A stretch of DNA of 64,000 bases. Origin: Halalkalibacter sp. APA_J-10(15) (GTDB taxonomy: Bacteria > Bacillota > Bacilli > Bacillales > Bacillaceae_D). The translations under genes and the position numbers were made by a program. The notes under the pieces are model-generated. The model worked only from the letters and a program-made list of their open reading frames with translations, did not search any database and had not been told where the DNA came from. Below, in pieces: positions 36,849 through 46,232 of the stretch (position 1 is its first letter; each line of letters opens with the position of its first letter). The stretch spans positions 204,506 to 268,505 of the forward strand of contig NZ_JALKEV010000005.1 of NCBI RefSeq assembly GCF_023017105.1, given 5' to 3'.

Positions 36849-38285
36849 ATGACATGGCATTGGAAGAAGCTAGTACCGGTCGATCGATATTCTGTGCGTA
36901 TTGAACAATACATTACAGAGGAAGACAAACAGACGATAACATTATTGTACCAACCACTTATAGGTGCCATTGCCAATAGTTTATATGTGACGTTACTCTC
37001 TCATTTAGAGAAAGAACAATACTGGAGTAAGGAATATACTCATCGTCAACTGATGATCGTTCTTGGAACCTCTCTTGAAATTATTTATGAGGAGAGAAAG
37101 AAGTTAGAAGCAGTTGGATTATTAAAGACACATAAAGCGACAGACGACAATGGCGGTACATACATTTATGACATACAGCCACCTATGACGCCTAAACATT
37201 TTTTTGAAAATGATGTATTGAGTGTGTACTTATTTAATCGGCTAGGTAAAACGCATTATCGTCAGTTAAGAGATCGTTTTGTTATTGAAACGTTACATTC
37301 ACAGCAATTTCAAGATGTGACCTACGCTTTTGATGAAGTTTTTACGTCGATTCATCACTCTGAGATGGTCTCTAGTTTGAAGTCAGAGGATGGTAATGAC
37401 CTCAAAAAGAAAGAAGGTCAAGAGGTCATTACGAAGGAAGAACATAATGACTTTAAAATGAATGGTGAGGATTTTGATTTTGAGCTATTAGAAAAAAGCT
37501 TAACGTCAACAATTAATGCAGATCAAATATTAACGTTTGATGTTAGGCAAGCGATTGTTCGACTTGCCTTTGTCTACCGCATCGAACCGTTAGAAATGAG
37601 TAGTATTTTATTACAAGCATTATTACATGATGACTATGTCGATATAGATGAATTACGAAAAAAAACTCAAGAATGGTATAAGGTAGAGCATGGTACGGAG
37701 CCACCTGGCTTGGCATTAAGAACACAGCCAATGAATAAGCGAACAATGAATAATCGCCAAGCGCTAACGGAGGAAGAGCGTACGATCCAATTTTACGAAA
37801 ATACATCTCCGCTCTCATTGCTTGAAATCCGTTCAGGTGGAGCGAAGGTACCATTAGCTGATGTGAAAATTATTGAATCGTTAATGCTCGATCATAAGTT
37901 ACATCCGGGTGTTGTCAACGTCTTGCTCGATTTTATATTATGGAGTCAGGATATGAAGCTTTCGAAGGCACTAGTTGATAAAATAGGAGGGCATTGGTCA
38001 AGAAAAAAGGTACAAACTGTAAAAGAAGCGATGACGATTGCTTTAAAAGAGCAAGAAAAAACGAAAAAGCAATCTAATAGTCAATCAACTTCTATAAAAC
38101 GTGCACATGGCCAAAGAAAAACGAACAGTCGCCGAGATCAATTGCCTAAATGGTTATTGGAAGAGCAAGAAAAGCAGAAAAATGACGCGAATGATCAATC
38201 ATTGAAACCGAAAGCAGAACGGGTACAAAAGCAAGAGAAGAGCTTTGCTGAATTATTAGCAGAGCGTAATAAACGAAAGGAATAG
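36849..38285 (+). CDS. dnaB: Replication initiation and membrane attachment protein DnaB
   Basis: Gram-positive DnaB (not the helicase), which with DnaD and DnaI loads the replicative helicase at oriC and at restarted forks. 478 residues: N-terminal winged-helix domain (about 1-150, LLYQPLIGAIANSLYVTLL), a charged linker, then DnaB/DnaD C-terminal helical domain (about 320-400, SPLSLLEIRSGGAKVP and VVNVLLDFILWSQDMKLS) and a basic Gln/Lys-rich tail. Start ATG 36849, eight bases after GGGAGG; the frame's earlier start is rejected. dnaI follows after 11 bases. Confidence 0.94.
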   Translation: MTWHWKKLVPVDRYSVRIEQYITEEDKQTITLLYQPLIGAIANSLYVTLLSHLEKEQYWSKEYTHRQLMIVLGTSLEIIYEERKKLEAVGLLKTHKATDDNGGTYIYDIQPPMTPKHFFENDVLSVYLFNRLGKTHYRQLRDRFVIETLHSQQFQDVTYAFDEVFTSIHHSEMVSSLKSEDGNDLKKKEGQEVITKEEHNDFKMNGEDFDFELLEKSLTSTINADQILTFDVRQAIVRLAFVYRIEPLEMSSILLQALLHDDYVDIDELRKKTQEWYKVEHGTEPPGLALRTQPMNKRTMNNRQALTEEERTIQFYENTSPLSLLEIRSGGAKVPLADVKIIESLMLDHKLHPGVVNVLLDFILWSQDMKLSKALVDKIGGHWSRKKVQTVKEAMTIALKEQEKTKKQSNSQSTSIKRAHGQRKTNSRRDQLPKWLLEEQEKQKNDANDQSLKPKAERVQKQEKSFAELLAERNKRKE

Positions 38286-38296
38286 GGGGGAAACCG

Positions 38297-39232
38297 ATGG
38301 AATCGATTCAAAAATCCCTTAAACAATGGACTGAGAATAAGCAGCTTCAAGATCGATTAAAAGAGGCTAGAAATACATTAGTAAAAGATCCGATTGTTCG
38401 TCAAGCTTTAGAGGCGCAGGAAGCTACTATTACAGAAGATATGATTGAACGAGCGCTCGTGAATTTATATGAATACAAAAAGGAACGTTATCATTGCGGA
38501 GAATGCCCAGGGCTAACAGCCTGTCCCAATATGATGAAGGGCTATCAGCCTAAGCTAACTGTCGTTCGTCAAACAATTGAGCTGTCCTACCATCCATGTG
38601 AGAAGAAGGTGGCAGCAGAACAAGACCGTAAGCAGCGTGAGATGATTAAGTCGTTTTACGTTCCCAAAGAAATTCTTTCAGCGACTTTTGATACGCTAGA
38701 GCATGAACCTAGCCGTGAAGAAGCAAGTCGTTTAGCGCTATCCTTTTCGCTAGAGGCTAATCCTGGGGAAGATGGTCATGGCTTATATTTCTATGGTAAA
38801 TTTGGTGTCGGTAAGACGTATTTAATGGGTGCTGTTGCCAATGAATTGAAGGACCGCGGTGTTTCTTCATTTCTTGTTTATACCCCTGATTTTTTTCGGG
38901 AAATGAAGCAATCGATTGGTGATGGAACGTTTCAAGAGAAAATAGATATCGTTAAAAAAGCTCCCATATTAATCTTAGATGATATTGGTGCAGAAACGAT
39001 TTCTGCTTGGGTACGAGATGATGTGCTTGGTGTTATTTTGCAATATCGAATGCTAGAAAAGCTCCCTACTTTATTTACGTCTAATTATGATTATGACGAA
39101 TTAGAACGTCATTTATCCTATTCAGATAAGGGTGGAATTGAAGAATTGAAAGCAAAGAGGATTATGGAGCGAGTTAAGCACTTCACCTCATTTGTAAAGG
39201 TGGAAGGGGCGAATCGACGCAAACGTTCATAA
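38297..39232 (+). CDS. dnaI: Primosomal protein DnaI (helicase loader)
   Basis: AAA+ ATPase that loads the replicative helicase DnaC onto DNA. 311 residues: an N-terminal helicase-binding domain with a cysteine cluster HCGECPGLTACPN (about 58-70) plus a later HPCEKK that can bind zinc, and a C-terminal ATPase domain with Walker A GKFGVGKTYL (about 167-176), Walker B ILILDDIGAE (about 224-233) and an arginine-finger region near 290. Start ATG 38297 with GGGGGG upstream. Cotranscribed with dnaB. Confidence 0.95.
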   Translation: MESIQKSLKQWTENKQLQDRLKEARNTLVKDPIVRQALEAQEATITEDMIERALVNLYEYKKERYHCGECPGLTACPNMMKGYQPKLTVVRQTIELSYHPCEKKVAAEQDRKQREMIKSFYVPKEILSATFDTLEHEPSREEASRLALSFSLEANPGEDGHGLYFYGKFGVGKTYLMGAVANELKDRGVSSFLVYTPDFFREMKQSIGDGTFQEKIDIVKKAPILILDDIGAETISAWVRDDVLGVILQYRMLEKLPTLFTSNYDYDELERHLSYSDKGGIEELKAKRIMERVKHFTSFVKVEGANRRKRS

Positions 39233-39234
39233 TG

Positions 39235-39266
39235 GAAGTTATTCCATTGACGAACTTCTTTTCTTT
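39235..39266 (+). terminator. Weak terminator after dnaI
   Basis: GAAGTT (39235-39240) pairs with AACTTC (39253-39258), followed by TTTTCTTT. Short stem. Confidence 0.45.
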
Positions 39267-39327
39267 CCGTTTATGCTTAACTATGATACGATGAAATCAT
39301 ATATTGCTAGAGTACGGAGGTTACGTC

Positions 39328-40437
39328 ATGAGCATAGATGAAATTTTAGAAAGAGCGGTCAATGGAGAGCGTATATCGATGGAGGATGCGGTTGCTTTAT
39401 ATGAAAGTGATGAAGTAGAAAAGATCGGAGAAGCAGCTAATCAGGTTATGTTAAAGTGGCATCCTGATCCCATTACCACATTTGTCATCGGACGTAATGT
39501 AAATTATACGAATTTCTGTGATACGTATTGTCGTTTTTGTGCGTTTTATCGTGCACCAGGACATAAAGAAGGCTATGTATTAAGTAATGAAGAGATCTTT
39601 AAGAAGATAGAGGAAACACTAGAAGTTGGTGGCACGGAGATTTTAATGCAAGGTGGAACAAACCCTGACTTGCCTCTTAGCTATTATACGAATTTGCTTA
39701 AGGAGATAAAGGAGCGCTACAACATATGGATGCATTCCTTTTCACCTGCTGAAGTTTGGAAAATTGCAGAGGTTTCAGATATGTCTGTTGAAGCTGTGTT
39801 GCGTGAATTGCATGAAGCTGGCTTAGACAGTATGCCTGGTGGAGGTGCTGAGATTCTTACAGAGGAGACTCGCTTACGTGTTAGTCGCTTGAAGGTTACT
39901 TGGGAACAATGGATTGAAGCGATGAAAGCGACAAAACGGGTTGGAATGCATGGAACAGCGACAATGGTCATAGGGTTTGGAGAATCTTTTGAAGAAAGAG
40001 CTCTCCATTTACAACGTGTTCGGGATGCCCAAGATGAAACGGAATGCTTTACAGCTTTCATTTCATGGCTATTACAGCCAGAGAATACGGGAATGCATAA
40101 GACAAAGAAGCTAGCACCTAGAGATTATTTGAAAAATGTGGCGATTTCACGGCTGTTTTTAGATAACATCGCTAATTTTCAATCATCGTGGGTAACAATG
40201 GGTCCAGAAATTGGTAAATTGTCGTTGCAGTATGGATGTAATGACTTCGGTAGCACGATGATGGAAGAAAACGTTGTATCAGCAGCAGGAGCCACACATA
40301 AAGTAAATACAAATTTAACGTTACAATTAATTCGTGAAGCTGGTAAGATTCCAGCCCAACGAGATACAGGATACAATATTTTAAAAGTGTATCATGAAGA
40401 CGAGACCGCCGATAAGGATTTTGTGATGCAAAATTAA
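39328..40437 (+). CDS. mqnC: Cyclic dehypoxanthine futalosine synthase
   Basis: Radical SAM enzyme that cyclises dehypoxanthine futalosine in the futalosine route to menaquinone. 369 residues: the [4Fe-4S] cysteines C64, C68 and C71 (NFCDTYCRFC) with the CX3CX2C spacing, then EILMQGGTNPDL (about 107-118), MPGGGAEIL and the GTATMVIGFGE segment (about 210-220). The related 7,8-didemethyl-deazariboflavin enzyme is a less likely reading. Start ATG 39328 seven bases after CGGAGG. B. subtilis lacks this pathway; other mqn genes must lie elsewhere. Confidence 0.88.
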   Translation: MSIDEILERAVNGERISMEDAVALYESDEVEKIGEAANQVMLKWHPDPITTFVIGRNVNYTNFCDTYCRFCAFYRAPGHKEGYVLSNEEIFKKIEETLEVGGTEILMQGGTNPDLPLSYYTNLLKEIKERYNIWMHSFSPAEVWKIAEVSDMSVEAVLRELHEAGLDSMPGGGAEILTEETRLRVSRLKVTWEQWIEAMKATKRVGMHGTATMVIGFGESFEERALHLQRVRDAQDETECFTAFISWLLQPENTGMHKTKKLAPRDYLKNVAISRLFLDNIANFQSSWVTMGPEIGKLSLQYGCNDFGSTMMEENVVSAAGATHKVNTNLTLQLIREAGKIPAQRDTGYNILKVYHEDETADKDFVMQN

Positions 40438-40588
40438 TTAGTGGAGCAAAAAGAAGGGGCTGGGACAAAACCCTCCTCTGAATGGAAAAAGCCGATGAAA
40501 TTTTACGATATGTAAAATTTCATCGGCTTTACTTATTTTTACTCTATAAATAAGTGGCAGTCACAGGTTCGTTCCATTGCGCCCCAGC

Positions 40589-40676
40589 CACTCGCTTTCC
40601 GCGGGGAGGTGCCGAGCCTCCTCGGCTTTGCCTGTGGGGTCTCGCCCTTACCTCTATTTCCCGCAGGAGTCGAGTG
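40589..40676. repeat. GC-rich palindromic cassette inside the IS remnant
   Basis: CACTCG...GCGGG on the left mirrors CCCGC...CGAGTG on the right (40589-40605 and 40660-40676). It is much richer in G+C than its surroundings. The second IS remnant (55000) has nearly the same flanking bases but lacks most of this cassette, so it was gained in one copy or lost in the other. Confidence 0.6.
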
Positions 40677-40820
40677 ACTTCCGCTCCATTTCACTATGAG
40701 AATAACCCACCGTTCAGAGCCACTATCTTTATAAAAAAAGTTTGTTTTTACAATAAAATAAGGACAACTTCTGATAAAATTAAGTTACCACACCAAATCC
40801 AATCAGAAGGAAGTGTCCTT

Positions 40821-41345
40821 ATGTTTAAAAATTATAACATGAATCAGTTAGTTTTGCCTTTAGATTTAGAAGTGAGATTACAATGAAACGATACTGCTTT
40901 TTCATGTATACCATTTGGTTGAAAGTATCCCTAATGAGGCGTTGGAACTATTTCTGCGAAATGAGGGCTGTCCTGCCTATCATCCACGTATGATGCTTAA
41001 ATTTATTTTATGTGCGTACACGCAATCGGTCTTTTCGGGGCGAAAGATTGAAGCCTTATTAACAGACAGTATTCGTATGATGTTTAGCGCAAGCATTTCC
41101 GACTATGACCAAAAGATAGAAGCCACATCAGATGTGGCAGAACGTATAGTGTTAAGAAGTGAGAGAAAATACCCGAAGCAAAAAACGCAAAATCGATGTG
41201 GAACCAGTTTTTGGATATTTGAAGGCTAATTTGGGTTTCACTCGATTTTCTGTAAGAGGAAAATCGAAGGTGGAAAACGAAATGGGCTTCGCGTTAATGG
41301 CAGTGAATTTAAGAAAATTCACTGCCAACTCACCTTTTTCACTAT
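40821..41345 (+). pseudogene. IS1182-family transposase, broken
   Basis: The N-terminus (MFKNYNMNQLVLPLDLEVRLQ from ATG 40821) ends at a stop at 40884-40886. The frame then shifts to VESIPNEALELFLRNEGCPAYHPRMM... (from 40915), typical of the IS1182 N-terminal domain. Two deletions follow: after DSIRMMF (near 41085) and after RSERKYPKQ (near 41182), where the frame shifts again into the C-terminus KRKIDVEPVFGYLKAN...AVNLRKFTA. The DDE catalytic core is missing, so it cannot be active. Confidence 0.85.
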
Positions 41346-41405
41346 TAGAAACTAGTTTTGTTCCAGCCTCTTTTACGTTATTTCGTCTATTTATTAGGTT
41401 CCATG

Positions 41406-41534
41406 TCAGAAGAATTCGTAGGTGAAGACAAACTCCAAAGATGGATCATATTTACGAATAAGATGGCCTATTAGCTTTTCAATCCAGACCATCTCCATTT
41501 GTATCCGCTTATCTTCTATTTTTTTTGACATCAT
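41406..41534 (-). pseudogene. Short leftward ORF, possible gene fragment
   Basis: A 42-residue frame beginning MMSKKIEDKRIQMEMVWIEK and ending in an aromatic-rich EFVFTYEFF. It starts outside the IS right end and shows no clear ribosome site. Mixed helix-like composition, no recognised family. It could be the remains of a gene interrupted by the IS, or chance. Confidence 0.25.
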
Positions 41535-41657
41535 GACCGAGCCATCAAAGTCTAGTTTTCATTCTAGGATAGAGAAAAACCTATAGCTGTTCTCAATTTG
41601 CTTAATATAAGGGACGGATGAAGAATAAGTAGATTCCGATTTCTCCACTAAAAAAAA

Positions 41658-41777
41658 AGCGGACGGGATGGGAGGGCCGACTCCTGCAGGAGGAGAGGGA
41701 AGAGGAAATCCACCGGCGTAGCCGGTTAGTTCCACGCCCTCCCTGCGGAAAGCGTGCCCCCCATCCCGGTAGCGGAT
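41658..41777 (-). repeat. GC-rich dispersed repeat
   Basis: Read on the minus strand it begins ATCCGCTACCGGGATGGGGG and contains CACGCTTTCCGCAGG, GAACTAACCGGCT and CGCCGGTGGATTTC. The same blocks in the same order occur at 63921-63989 on the plus strand. G+C content is far above the window average, suggesting transfer or a specialised mobile repeat. No ORF. Confidence 0.7.
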
Positions 41778-41963
41778 TCGAAGCGACGTAACATAGCTAT
41801 GCTCTCTAATTATAAATAAGCCTTTTTCAGTACTTCTCTTTTACTCTTTTCGTGTATAGGCAAAAATTCAAGCGCCAAATGAGAATTTTCTTATCATGTT
41901 CCCTCTTACTCCTTCATACGATGGGAGTAGAGCCTGTCTGAAAGCTATTGTAAGGGGGAATAA

Positions 41964-42827
41964 GTGTTGATTGCTATTCATTTTGAAGAAGAGGAAGATT
42001 GTAAAGCACTGTATGATCAGTTTGAATATTATTTTCAAAAGTTCTCAATGATTGGATTAGGAGGTTCGATCAGGATCGATGATACTTACTCCCTACTCAT
42101 TGAGTACAAGCAAAAGGAAGTCGATTTCTATGAAGCGTTTCATCCGTTTATTGTTTCAATTTTAACAGATTATGTTATTGACTCTCAGGAGGAAGAGTGG
42201 CTGCTTGATATCATTGAAACGATGTTCTATTTTCAAGATGAGGAAGAGAAGCGTCAAATTGTTAGTATTGCCAATGCAATTTTAGAAGGGGATCGTAAGG
42301 ATTTGCCTAGAGTAAACGATTTAGTGAATAGGCGTTCGCTCATTTATGAAGCTTTTGCTACTCATTTAGAGGAAGAGACGGATTTTTATTATGAGCCGTT
42401 TCTCACGTTTCGACTTAGAGAGTATGGAGAATGTTTAATTGATTGTATTGAATTAGCGATTGATGAATACATGCTTGAGCAAGAGTATCAGAATATGATA
42501 GAGGGATTCCGACATTACGTACAGGATCATAAAGCGAAAATGGATATTGTATATCTCATTCATAATGAATCCTTCACATTTTTGGATGAACAATTTCGTA
42601 AGCTGACTCGTGATGAATTATTGTTTTATTTGAATGATGACATCGTATTTGAACAAGAGATTGAAATAGAAGAAATGGTCATTAGCCCACTTGTAAGTAT
42701 GCTACCAAAGACGGTTCATATCTTTTCTGATGATCCAGATCATGGCGTAATTATGTCGATTCAATCGATTTTTCAAGAACGATTACATGTCTATCCTCTT
42801 AAAGTGTATGAAAAAGAATGGCGTTAA
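41964..42827 (+). CDS. ytxC: Sporulation-associated protein YtxC
   Basis: A 287-residue acidic cytosolic protein, very rich in Glu, Asp, Phe and Tyr, with no membrane segment. The pattern FHPFIVSILTDYVID (about 58-72) and FLTFRLREYGECL (about 152-164) matches the YtxC family, placed between the dnaBI region and thrS in Bacillus and annotated as a putative sporulation protein; biochemical function unknown. GTG 41964 and TTG 41967 both follow AAGGGGG, the second with better spacing, and differ by one residue. Confidence 0.82.
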   Translation: MLIAIHFEEEEDCKALYDQFEYYFQKFSMIGLGGSIRIDDTYSLLIEYKQKEVDFYEAFHPFIVSILTDYVIDSQEEEWLLDIIETMFYFQDEEEKRQIVSIANAILEGDRKDLPRVNDLVNRRSLIYEAFATHLEEETDFYYEPFLTFRLREYGECLIDCIELAIDEYMLEQEYQNMIEGFRHYVQDHKAKMDIVYLIHNESFTFLDEQFRKLTRDELLFYLNDDIVFEQEIEIEEMVISPLVSMLPKTVHIFSDDPDHGVIMSIQSIFQERLHVYPLKVYEKEWR

Positions 42828-42840
42828 TTTTGAAATAGAC

Positions 42841-42869
42841 TTGATTTTCTTATTTGTGCTCCCTATAAT
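42841..42869 (+). promoter_or_regulatory. Promoter of thrS
   Basis: TTGATT (42841-42846) and TATAAT (42864-42869) with a 17-base spacer, just after the ytxC stop codon. Confidence 0.75.
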
Positions 42870-42929
42870 ACTACATAATAGAAATTCTAGATAATGAAAA
42901 GTCATGATGAGGATATGAGATCTACATGA

Positions 42930-43150
42930 ATGTTTACAGAGAGAGAAGCGTTTGCTGAAAGCTTCTTAGCAGGATTTAGATTCTTACCACCTCTGAACTA
43001 CTTAGGGAAACACAAGATTTGTGGAGTATCGAACGTCGGTAACACAACCGTTATTGTGCAGAGCCACTACGATAAGCGTAGTGGGAAGTAAGGGTGGAAC
43101 CACGAAACCACACTCGTCCCTTTTTTGGAGGGATGGGTGTTTTTTTATGC
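42930..43150 (+). promoter_or_regulatory. T-box riboswitch of thrS
   Basis: Leader RNA that reads uncharged tRNA(Thr). The conserved T-box GGTGGAACCACG is at 43093-43104; its UGGA bulge region pairs with the tRNA acceptor end. The likely specifier codon is ACC (Thr) at 42986-42988. The terminator stem is CACTCGTCCCT (43111-43121 region) with AGGGATGGGTG, followed by a run of T bases (43141-43146). Uncharged tRNA stabilises the antiterminator and lets thrS be read. Confidence 0.9.
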
Positions 43151-43212
43151 TGAAATCGATGTCCTAAAAAAGGTGGGCGAAATGATATTGAACGGTAAAG
43201 GAGTAGAACATT

Positions 43213-45144
43213 ATGGATCAAATAAAAATGACATTTCCAGACGGAGCTGTTAAGGAATTTTCAAGTGGTACGACGACAGAAGAAATTGCGGTATCCATTA
43301 GTCCAGGACTAAAAAAGAAGGCGCTCGCTGGGAAAGTGAATGGTGAGTTACTTGATTTACGTACACCTATTACAGAAGATGGTGAGATCGCCATTATTAC
43401 ACCTGATTCAGATGAAGCATTAGAAATCGTTCGACATAGTACAGCTCACGTGATGGCTCAAGCGGTTAAGCGTTTATATAGAGATGTGAAGCTTGGAGTC
43501 GGACCAGTGATCGAGGGCGGGTTTTATTATGATATTGATTCACCAGAATCGTTAACACCAGAAGATTTACCAAAGATTGAAAAAGAAATGAAGAAAATAG
43601 TATCAGAAAATTTAGAAGTGAAGCGGATTGAAGTTACTCGTGAAGAAGCGATTCAGCGCTATCAAGATATCGGAGATGAGTACAAGCTTGAATTAATCGA
43701 AGCGATTCCTGAAGGAGAAATGCTCACGATTTATGAGCAAGGAGAATTCTTTGATCTATGCCGAGGCGTGCATATCCCTTCTACGAATAAAATCAAAGAA
43801 TTTAAGCTGCTTAGTCTTGCAGGAGCTTATTGGCGTGGAGACAGTAACAATAAGATGCTTCAACGAATATATGGTACAGCTTTCTTCTCAAAAGAAGCGT
43901 TAAAGGAGCACTTACGTTTATTGGAAGAAGCGAAGGAACGTGATCATCGTAAGCTAGGAAAAGAGCTTGGTATCTTTGCCCTTTCGCAAAAAGTGGGACA
44001 AGGCTTACCGCTCTGGTTACCTAAAGGAGCCACTGTCCGTCGTATAATTGAACGTTACATTGTTGATAAAGAGGAGAGTCTCGGTTATCAACATGTGTAT
44101 ACACCTATTTTAGGAAGCTCAGAGCTTTATAAGACGTCTGGACATTGGGATCATTACCAGGATGATATGTTTCCAGTCATGGAGCGTGACAATGAAGAGT
44201 TTGTTCTTCGCCCGATGAATTGCCCGCATCATATGATGGTTTATAAACAGGATATGAGAAGCTATCGTCAATTGCCTTTACGGATTGCTGAGCTTGGTAT
44301 GATGCATCGCTATGAGATGTCAGGCGCAGTCTCTGGCTTGCAGCGTGTTCGTGGAATGACGTTAAATGATGCCCATATTTTCTGTCGACCTGATCAAATA
44401 AAAGAGGAATTTATCCGAGTCGTTCATTTAATTCGTGAAGTATATAAAGACTTTGGTCTAAGCAATTATTCCTTCCGTCTATCTTATCGTGATCCTGAAG
44501 ATAAGGAAAAGTATTTTGATGATGATGCGATGTGGGAAAAGGCTCAAACGATGTTGAAAGAGGCGATGGATGAGCTTGGGGATGTTGACTATTATGAAGC
44601 AGAAGGAGAAGCTGCTTTCTACGGTCCAAAGCTTGATGTACAAGTACGTACAGCGCTAGGAAAAGATGAGACGTTATCGACTGTTCAATTAGACTTCCTA
44701 CTACCAGAACGCTTCGATTTAACGTATGTGGGTGAGGATGGCAAACAGCACCGCCCAGTCGTTGTGCATCGTGGAGTTGTTTCAACGATGGAACGCTTTG
44801 TGGCTTTCTTGTTAGAAGAGTACAAAGGAGCCTTTCCAACTTGGTTAGCACCTGTACAAGTACAAGTCATTCCGGTGTCGCTTGATGTGCATATGGATTA
44901 TGCAAAGAGCGTACAAGAGAAGCTACAATCTGCAGGAATTCGTGTTGAAATTGATGTGCGCGATGAGAAGTTAGGTTATAAAATACGTGAAGCGCAAATG
45001 CAAAAGATCCCATACATGCTCGTACTTGGTGATAAAGAAATGGAAGCTTTGGAAGTGAATGTACGTAAGTATGGTCAAAAGGATTCAACATCCCAATCAT
45101 TGGATGCTTTCGTTAATGATTTGTCAAAAGAAGTAAAAAAATAA
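43213..45144 (+). CDS. thrS: Threonyl-tRNA synthetase
   Basis: Charges tRNA(Thr). 643 residues in the full bacterial layout: TGS domain (1-62), editing domain with HSTAHVMA (His 75 and 79 region), class II catalytic core with the zinc-ligand cysteine in [13 protein letters not shown] (about 330-342), motif 2 [19 protein letters not shown], motif 3 near 520 ([18 protein letters not shown]), and anticodon-binding domain (about 540-643). Start ATG 43213 behind AAAGGAG. Controlled by the T-box upstream. Confidence 0.97.
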   Translation: MDQIKMTFPDGAVKEFSSGTTTEEIAVSISPGLKKKALAGKVNGELLDLRTPITEDGEIAIITPDSDEALEIVRHSTAHVMAQAVKRLYRDVKLGVGPVIEGGFYYDIDSPESLTPEDLPKIEKEMKKIVSENLEVKRIEVTREEAIQRYQDIGDEYKLELIEAIPEGEMLTIYEQGEFFDLCRGVHIPSTNKIKEFKLLSLAGAYWRGDSNNKMLQRIYGTAFFSKEALKEHLRLLEEAKERDHRKLGKELGIFALSQKVGQGLPLWLPKGATVRRIIERYIVDKEESLGYQHVYTPILGSSELYKTSGHWDHYQDDMFPVMERDNEEFVLRPMNCPHHMMVYKQDMRSYRQLPLRIAELGMMHRYEMSGAVSGLQRVRGMTLNDAHIFCRPDQIKEEFIRVVHLIREVYKDFGLSNYSFRLSYRDPEDKEKYFDDDAMWEKAQTMLKEAMDELGDVDYYEAEGEAAFYGPKLDVQVRTALGKDETLSTVQLDFLLPERFDLTYVGEDGKQHRPVVVHRGVVSTMERFVAFLLEEYKGAFPTWLAPVQVQVIPVSLDVHMDYAKSVQEKLQSAGIRVEIDVRDEKLGYKIREAQMQKIPYMLVLGDKEMEALEVNVRKYGQKDSTSQSLDAFVNDLSKEVKK

Positions 45145-45200
45145 ACGGTTGATTTTCTATTACTGAACATGTACACTAATATAGTCGTTTACTAAAAGCA

Positions 45201-45229
45201 TTGACACCTACACGATTGTATGGTAAGGT
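45201..45229 (+). promoter_or_regulatory. Promoter of infC-rpmI-rplT
   Basis: A consensus -35 TTGACA (45201-45206) with TAAGGT (45224-45229) 17 bases downstream. The -10 is a weaker match. Confidence 0.6.
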
Positions 45230-45235
45230 ATATCA

Positions 45236-45370
45236 GTGATCAATTGAATCATTACGAACTAGGCAAGAAGAAGCGCCCGCTTCTCACCTGATCGACAAAT
45301 GGTTGGCAGGTATGAACGTTTCATGTTAGATGGACAAAGTGGGGGCGTAGTATGCCCTCACTTTTTTATT
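45236..45370 (+). promoter_or_regulatory. L20 leader (autoregulatory) with terminator
   Basis: The leader before infC has the features of the Firmicute L20 element: CGCTTCT and TCACCTGAT blocks and a long stem, then a terminator AAAGTGGGGGC (45336-45346) with GCCCTCACTTT (45354-45364) and six T bases. In B. subtilis ribosomal protein L20 binds this leader and promotes termination. The position upstream of infC-rpmI-rplT is the conserved one. Confidence 0.75.
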
Positions 45371-45436
45371 TTGCATGAGAGCATGGGTAGATGATCGTTG
45401 CTTTGGTTTGTCAAAATCCTTTGGAGGTGGCTCGTT

Positions 45437-45958
45437 ATTAGTAAGGACAATATGTTGGTCAATGAAGGGATTCGTGCACGTGAGGTTCGTCTTATTGGAG
45501 CGAATGGTGATCAAATAGGTGTGAAGGCGAAGCAAGAAGCGCTTGAAATGGCGCAAAATGTTAATCTTGACCTTGTTTGTGTCGCGCCTAATGCAAAACC
45601 ACCAGTGTGTCGAATCATGGATTACGGAAAGTTCCGTTATGAACAACAAAAGAAAGATAAGGAAACACGTAAAAAGCAAAAGGTCATTAATGTGAAAGAG
45701 GTTCGCTTGAGCCCAACAATTGAAGATAATGACTTTAATACGAAGCTTCGTAATGCTCGTAAATTTCTTCAAAAGGGAGATAAGGTAAAAGCAGCAATCC
45801 GTTTCCGTGGCCGTGCGATTACCCATTCTCAAATTGGACGTAAGGTTTTAGAACGTCTAGCAAAAGAATGTGAAGATATTGCTGTTATTGAATCGATGCC
45901 TAAGATGGAAGGCAGAAGTATGTTTCTAATGTTAGCTCCTAGAACGGAAACGAAGTAG
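45437..45958 (+). CDS. infC: Translation initiation factor IF-3
   Basis: Binds the 30S subunit and checks the initiator tRNA and start codon. 173 residues: N-domain with [18 protein letters not shown] (about 8-25), linker, C-domain with [24 protein letters not shown] split over about 84-107. The start is the rare codon ATT 45437, six bases after GGAGGTGG, as in B. subtilis and E. coli; IF-3 discriminates against such codons, giving autoregulation. The ATG at 45452 is too far from the ribosome site. Confidence 0.93.
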   Translation: MSKDNMLVNEGIRAREVRLIGANGDQIGVKAKQEALEMAQNVNLDLVCVAPNAKPPVCRIMDYGKFRYEQQKKDKETRKKQKVINVKEVRLSPTIEDNDFNTKLRNARKFLQKGDKVKAAIRFRGRAITHSQIGRKVLERLAKECEDIAVIESMPKMEGRSMFLMLAPRTETK

Positions 45959-45993
45959 GAGAGTAGAAACAAGATTAAAGGAGGACCTAAGTT

Positions 45994-46194
45994 ATGCCAA
46001 AAATGAAAACTCACCGTGGCGCTGCTAAGCGTTTCAAGAAGACTGGATCTGGAAAGCTGAAGCGTTCACACGCATTTACTAGTCACTTATTCAAGAATAA
46101 ATCACAAAAGCAAAAGCGTAAGCTTCGTAAAGCTGGAATGGTTCATTCTGGAGATTTCAAACGTATTCGTTCAATGTTAACGTACAAAAAATAA
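45994..46194 (+). CDS. rpmI: Ribosomal protein L35
   Basis: A 66-residue, very basic large-subunit protein starting [20 protein letters not shown], the L35 signature. It binds 23S rRNA. Start ATG 45994 behind AAAGGAGGACC. Middle gene of infC-rpmI-rplT, regulated by the leader. Confidence 0.97.
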   Translation: MPKMKTHRGAAKRFKKTGSGKLKRSHAFTSHLFKNKSQKQKRKLRKAGMVHSGDFKRIRSMLTYKK

Positions 46195-46232
46195 CTGATC
46201 TGATTTGAGATAGAAAGAAGGAGGGAACGTCG

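Larger units (their letters stand above)
40456..41370 (+). mobile_element. IS1182-family element, internally deleted
   Basis: Ends are GGGGCTGGGACAAAAC (40456-40471) and GTTTTGTTCCAGCCTC (41355-41370), inverted repeats matching 14 of 16. Inside the left end is a perfect hairpin (40488-40506 with 40512-40530), a usual guard against read-through, and then the transposase remnant. At about 915 bases it is roughly half the length of an intact IS1182-type element. Confidence 0.8.
40438..41963. other. Gene-poor island between mqnC and ytxC
   Basis: About 1.5 kb without an intact gene. It contains a decayed IS1182-type element (40456-41370) with a nested GC-rich palindrome, then about 290 bases that are mostly unassigned, then a GC-rich repeat (41658-41777). 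A 42-codon leftward frame at 41406-41534 (MMSKKIEDKRIQMEMVWIEK...) looks like a gene fragment of unknown origin. In B. subtilis ytxB lies in about this place. Confidence 0.6.

Noticed and set aside
40554-40886. Open frame of 110 codons starting before the IS transposase
   Set aside because: It translates the GC-rich palindrome and non-coding IS sequence; only the last 21 codons match the transposase start.
44411-44851. Leftward 146-codon frame inside thrS
   Set aside because: Shadow of a full-length, clearly recognised thrS.
45326-45832. Leftward 168-codon frame over infC and its leader
   Set aside because: Antisense to a highly conserved gene, and to a leader with its own fold; no ribosome site.
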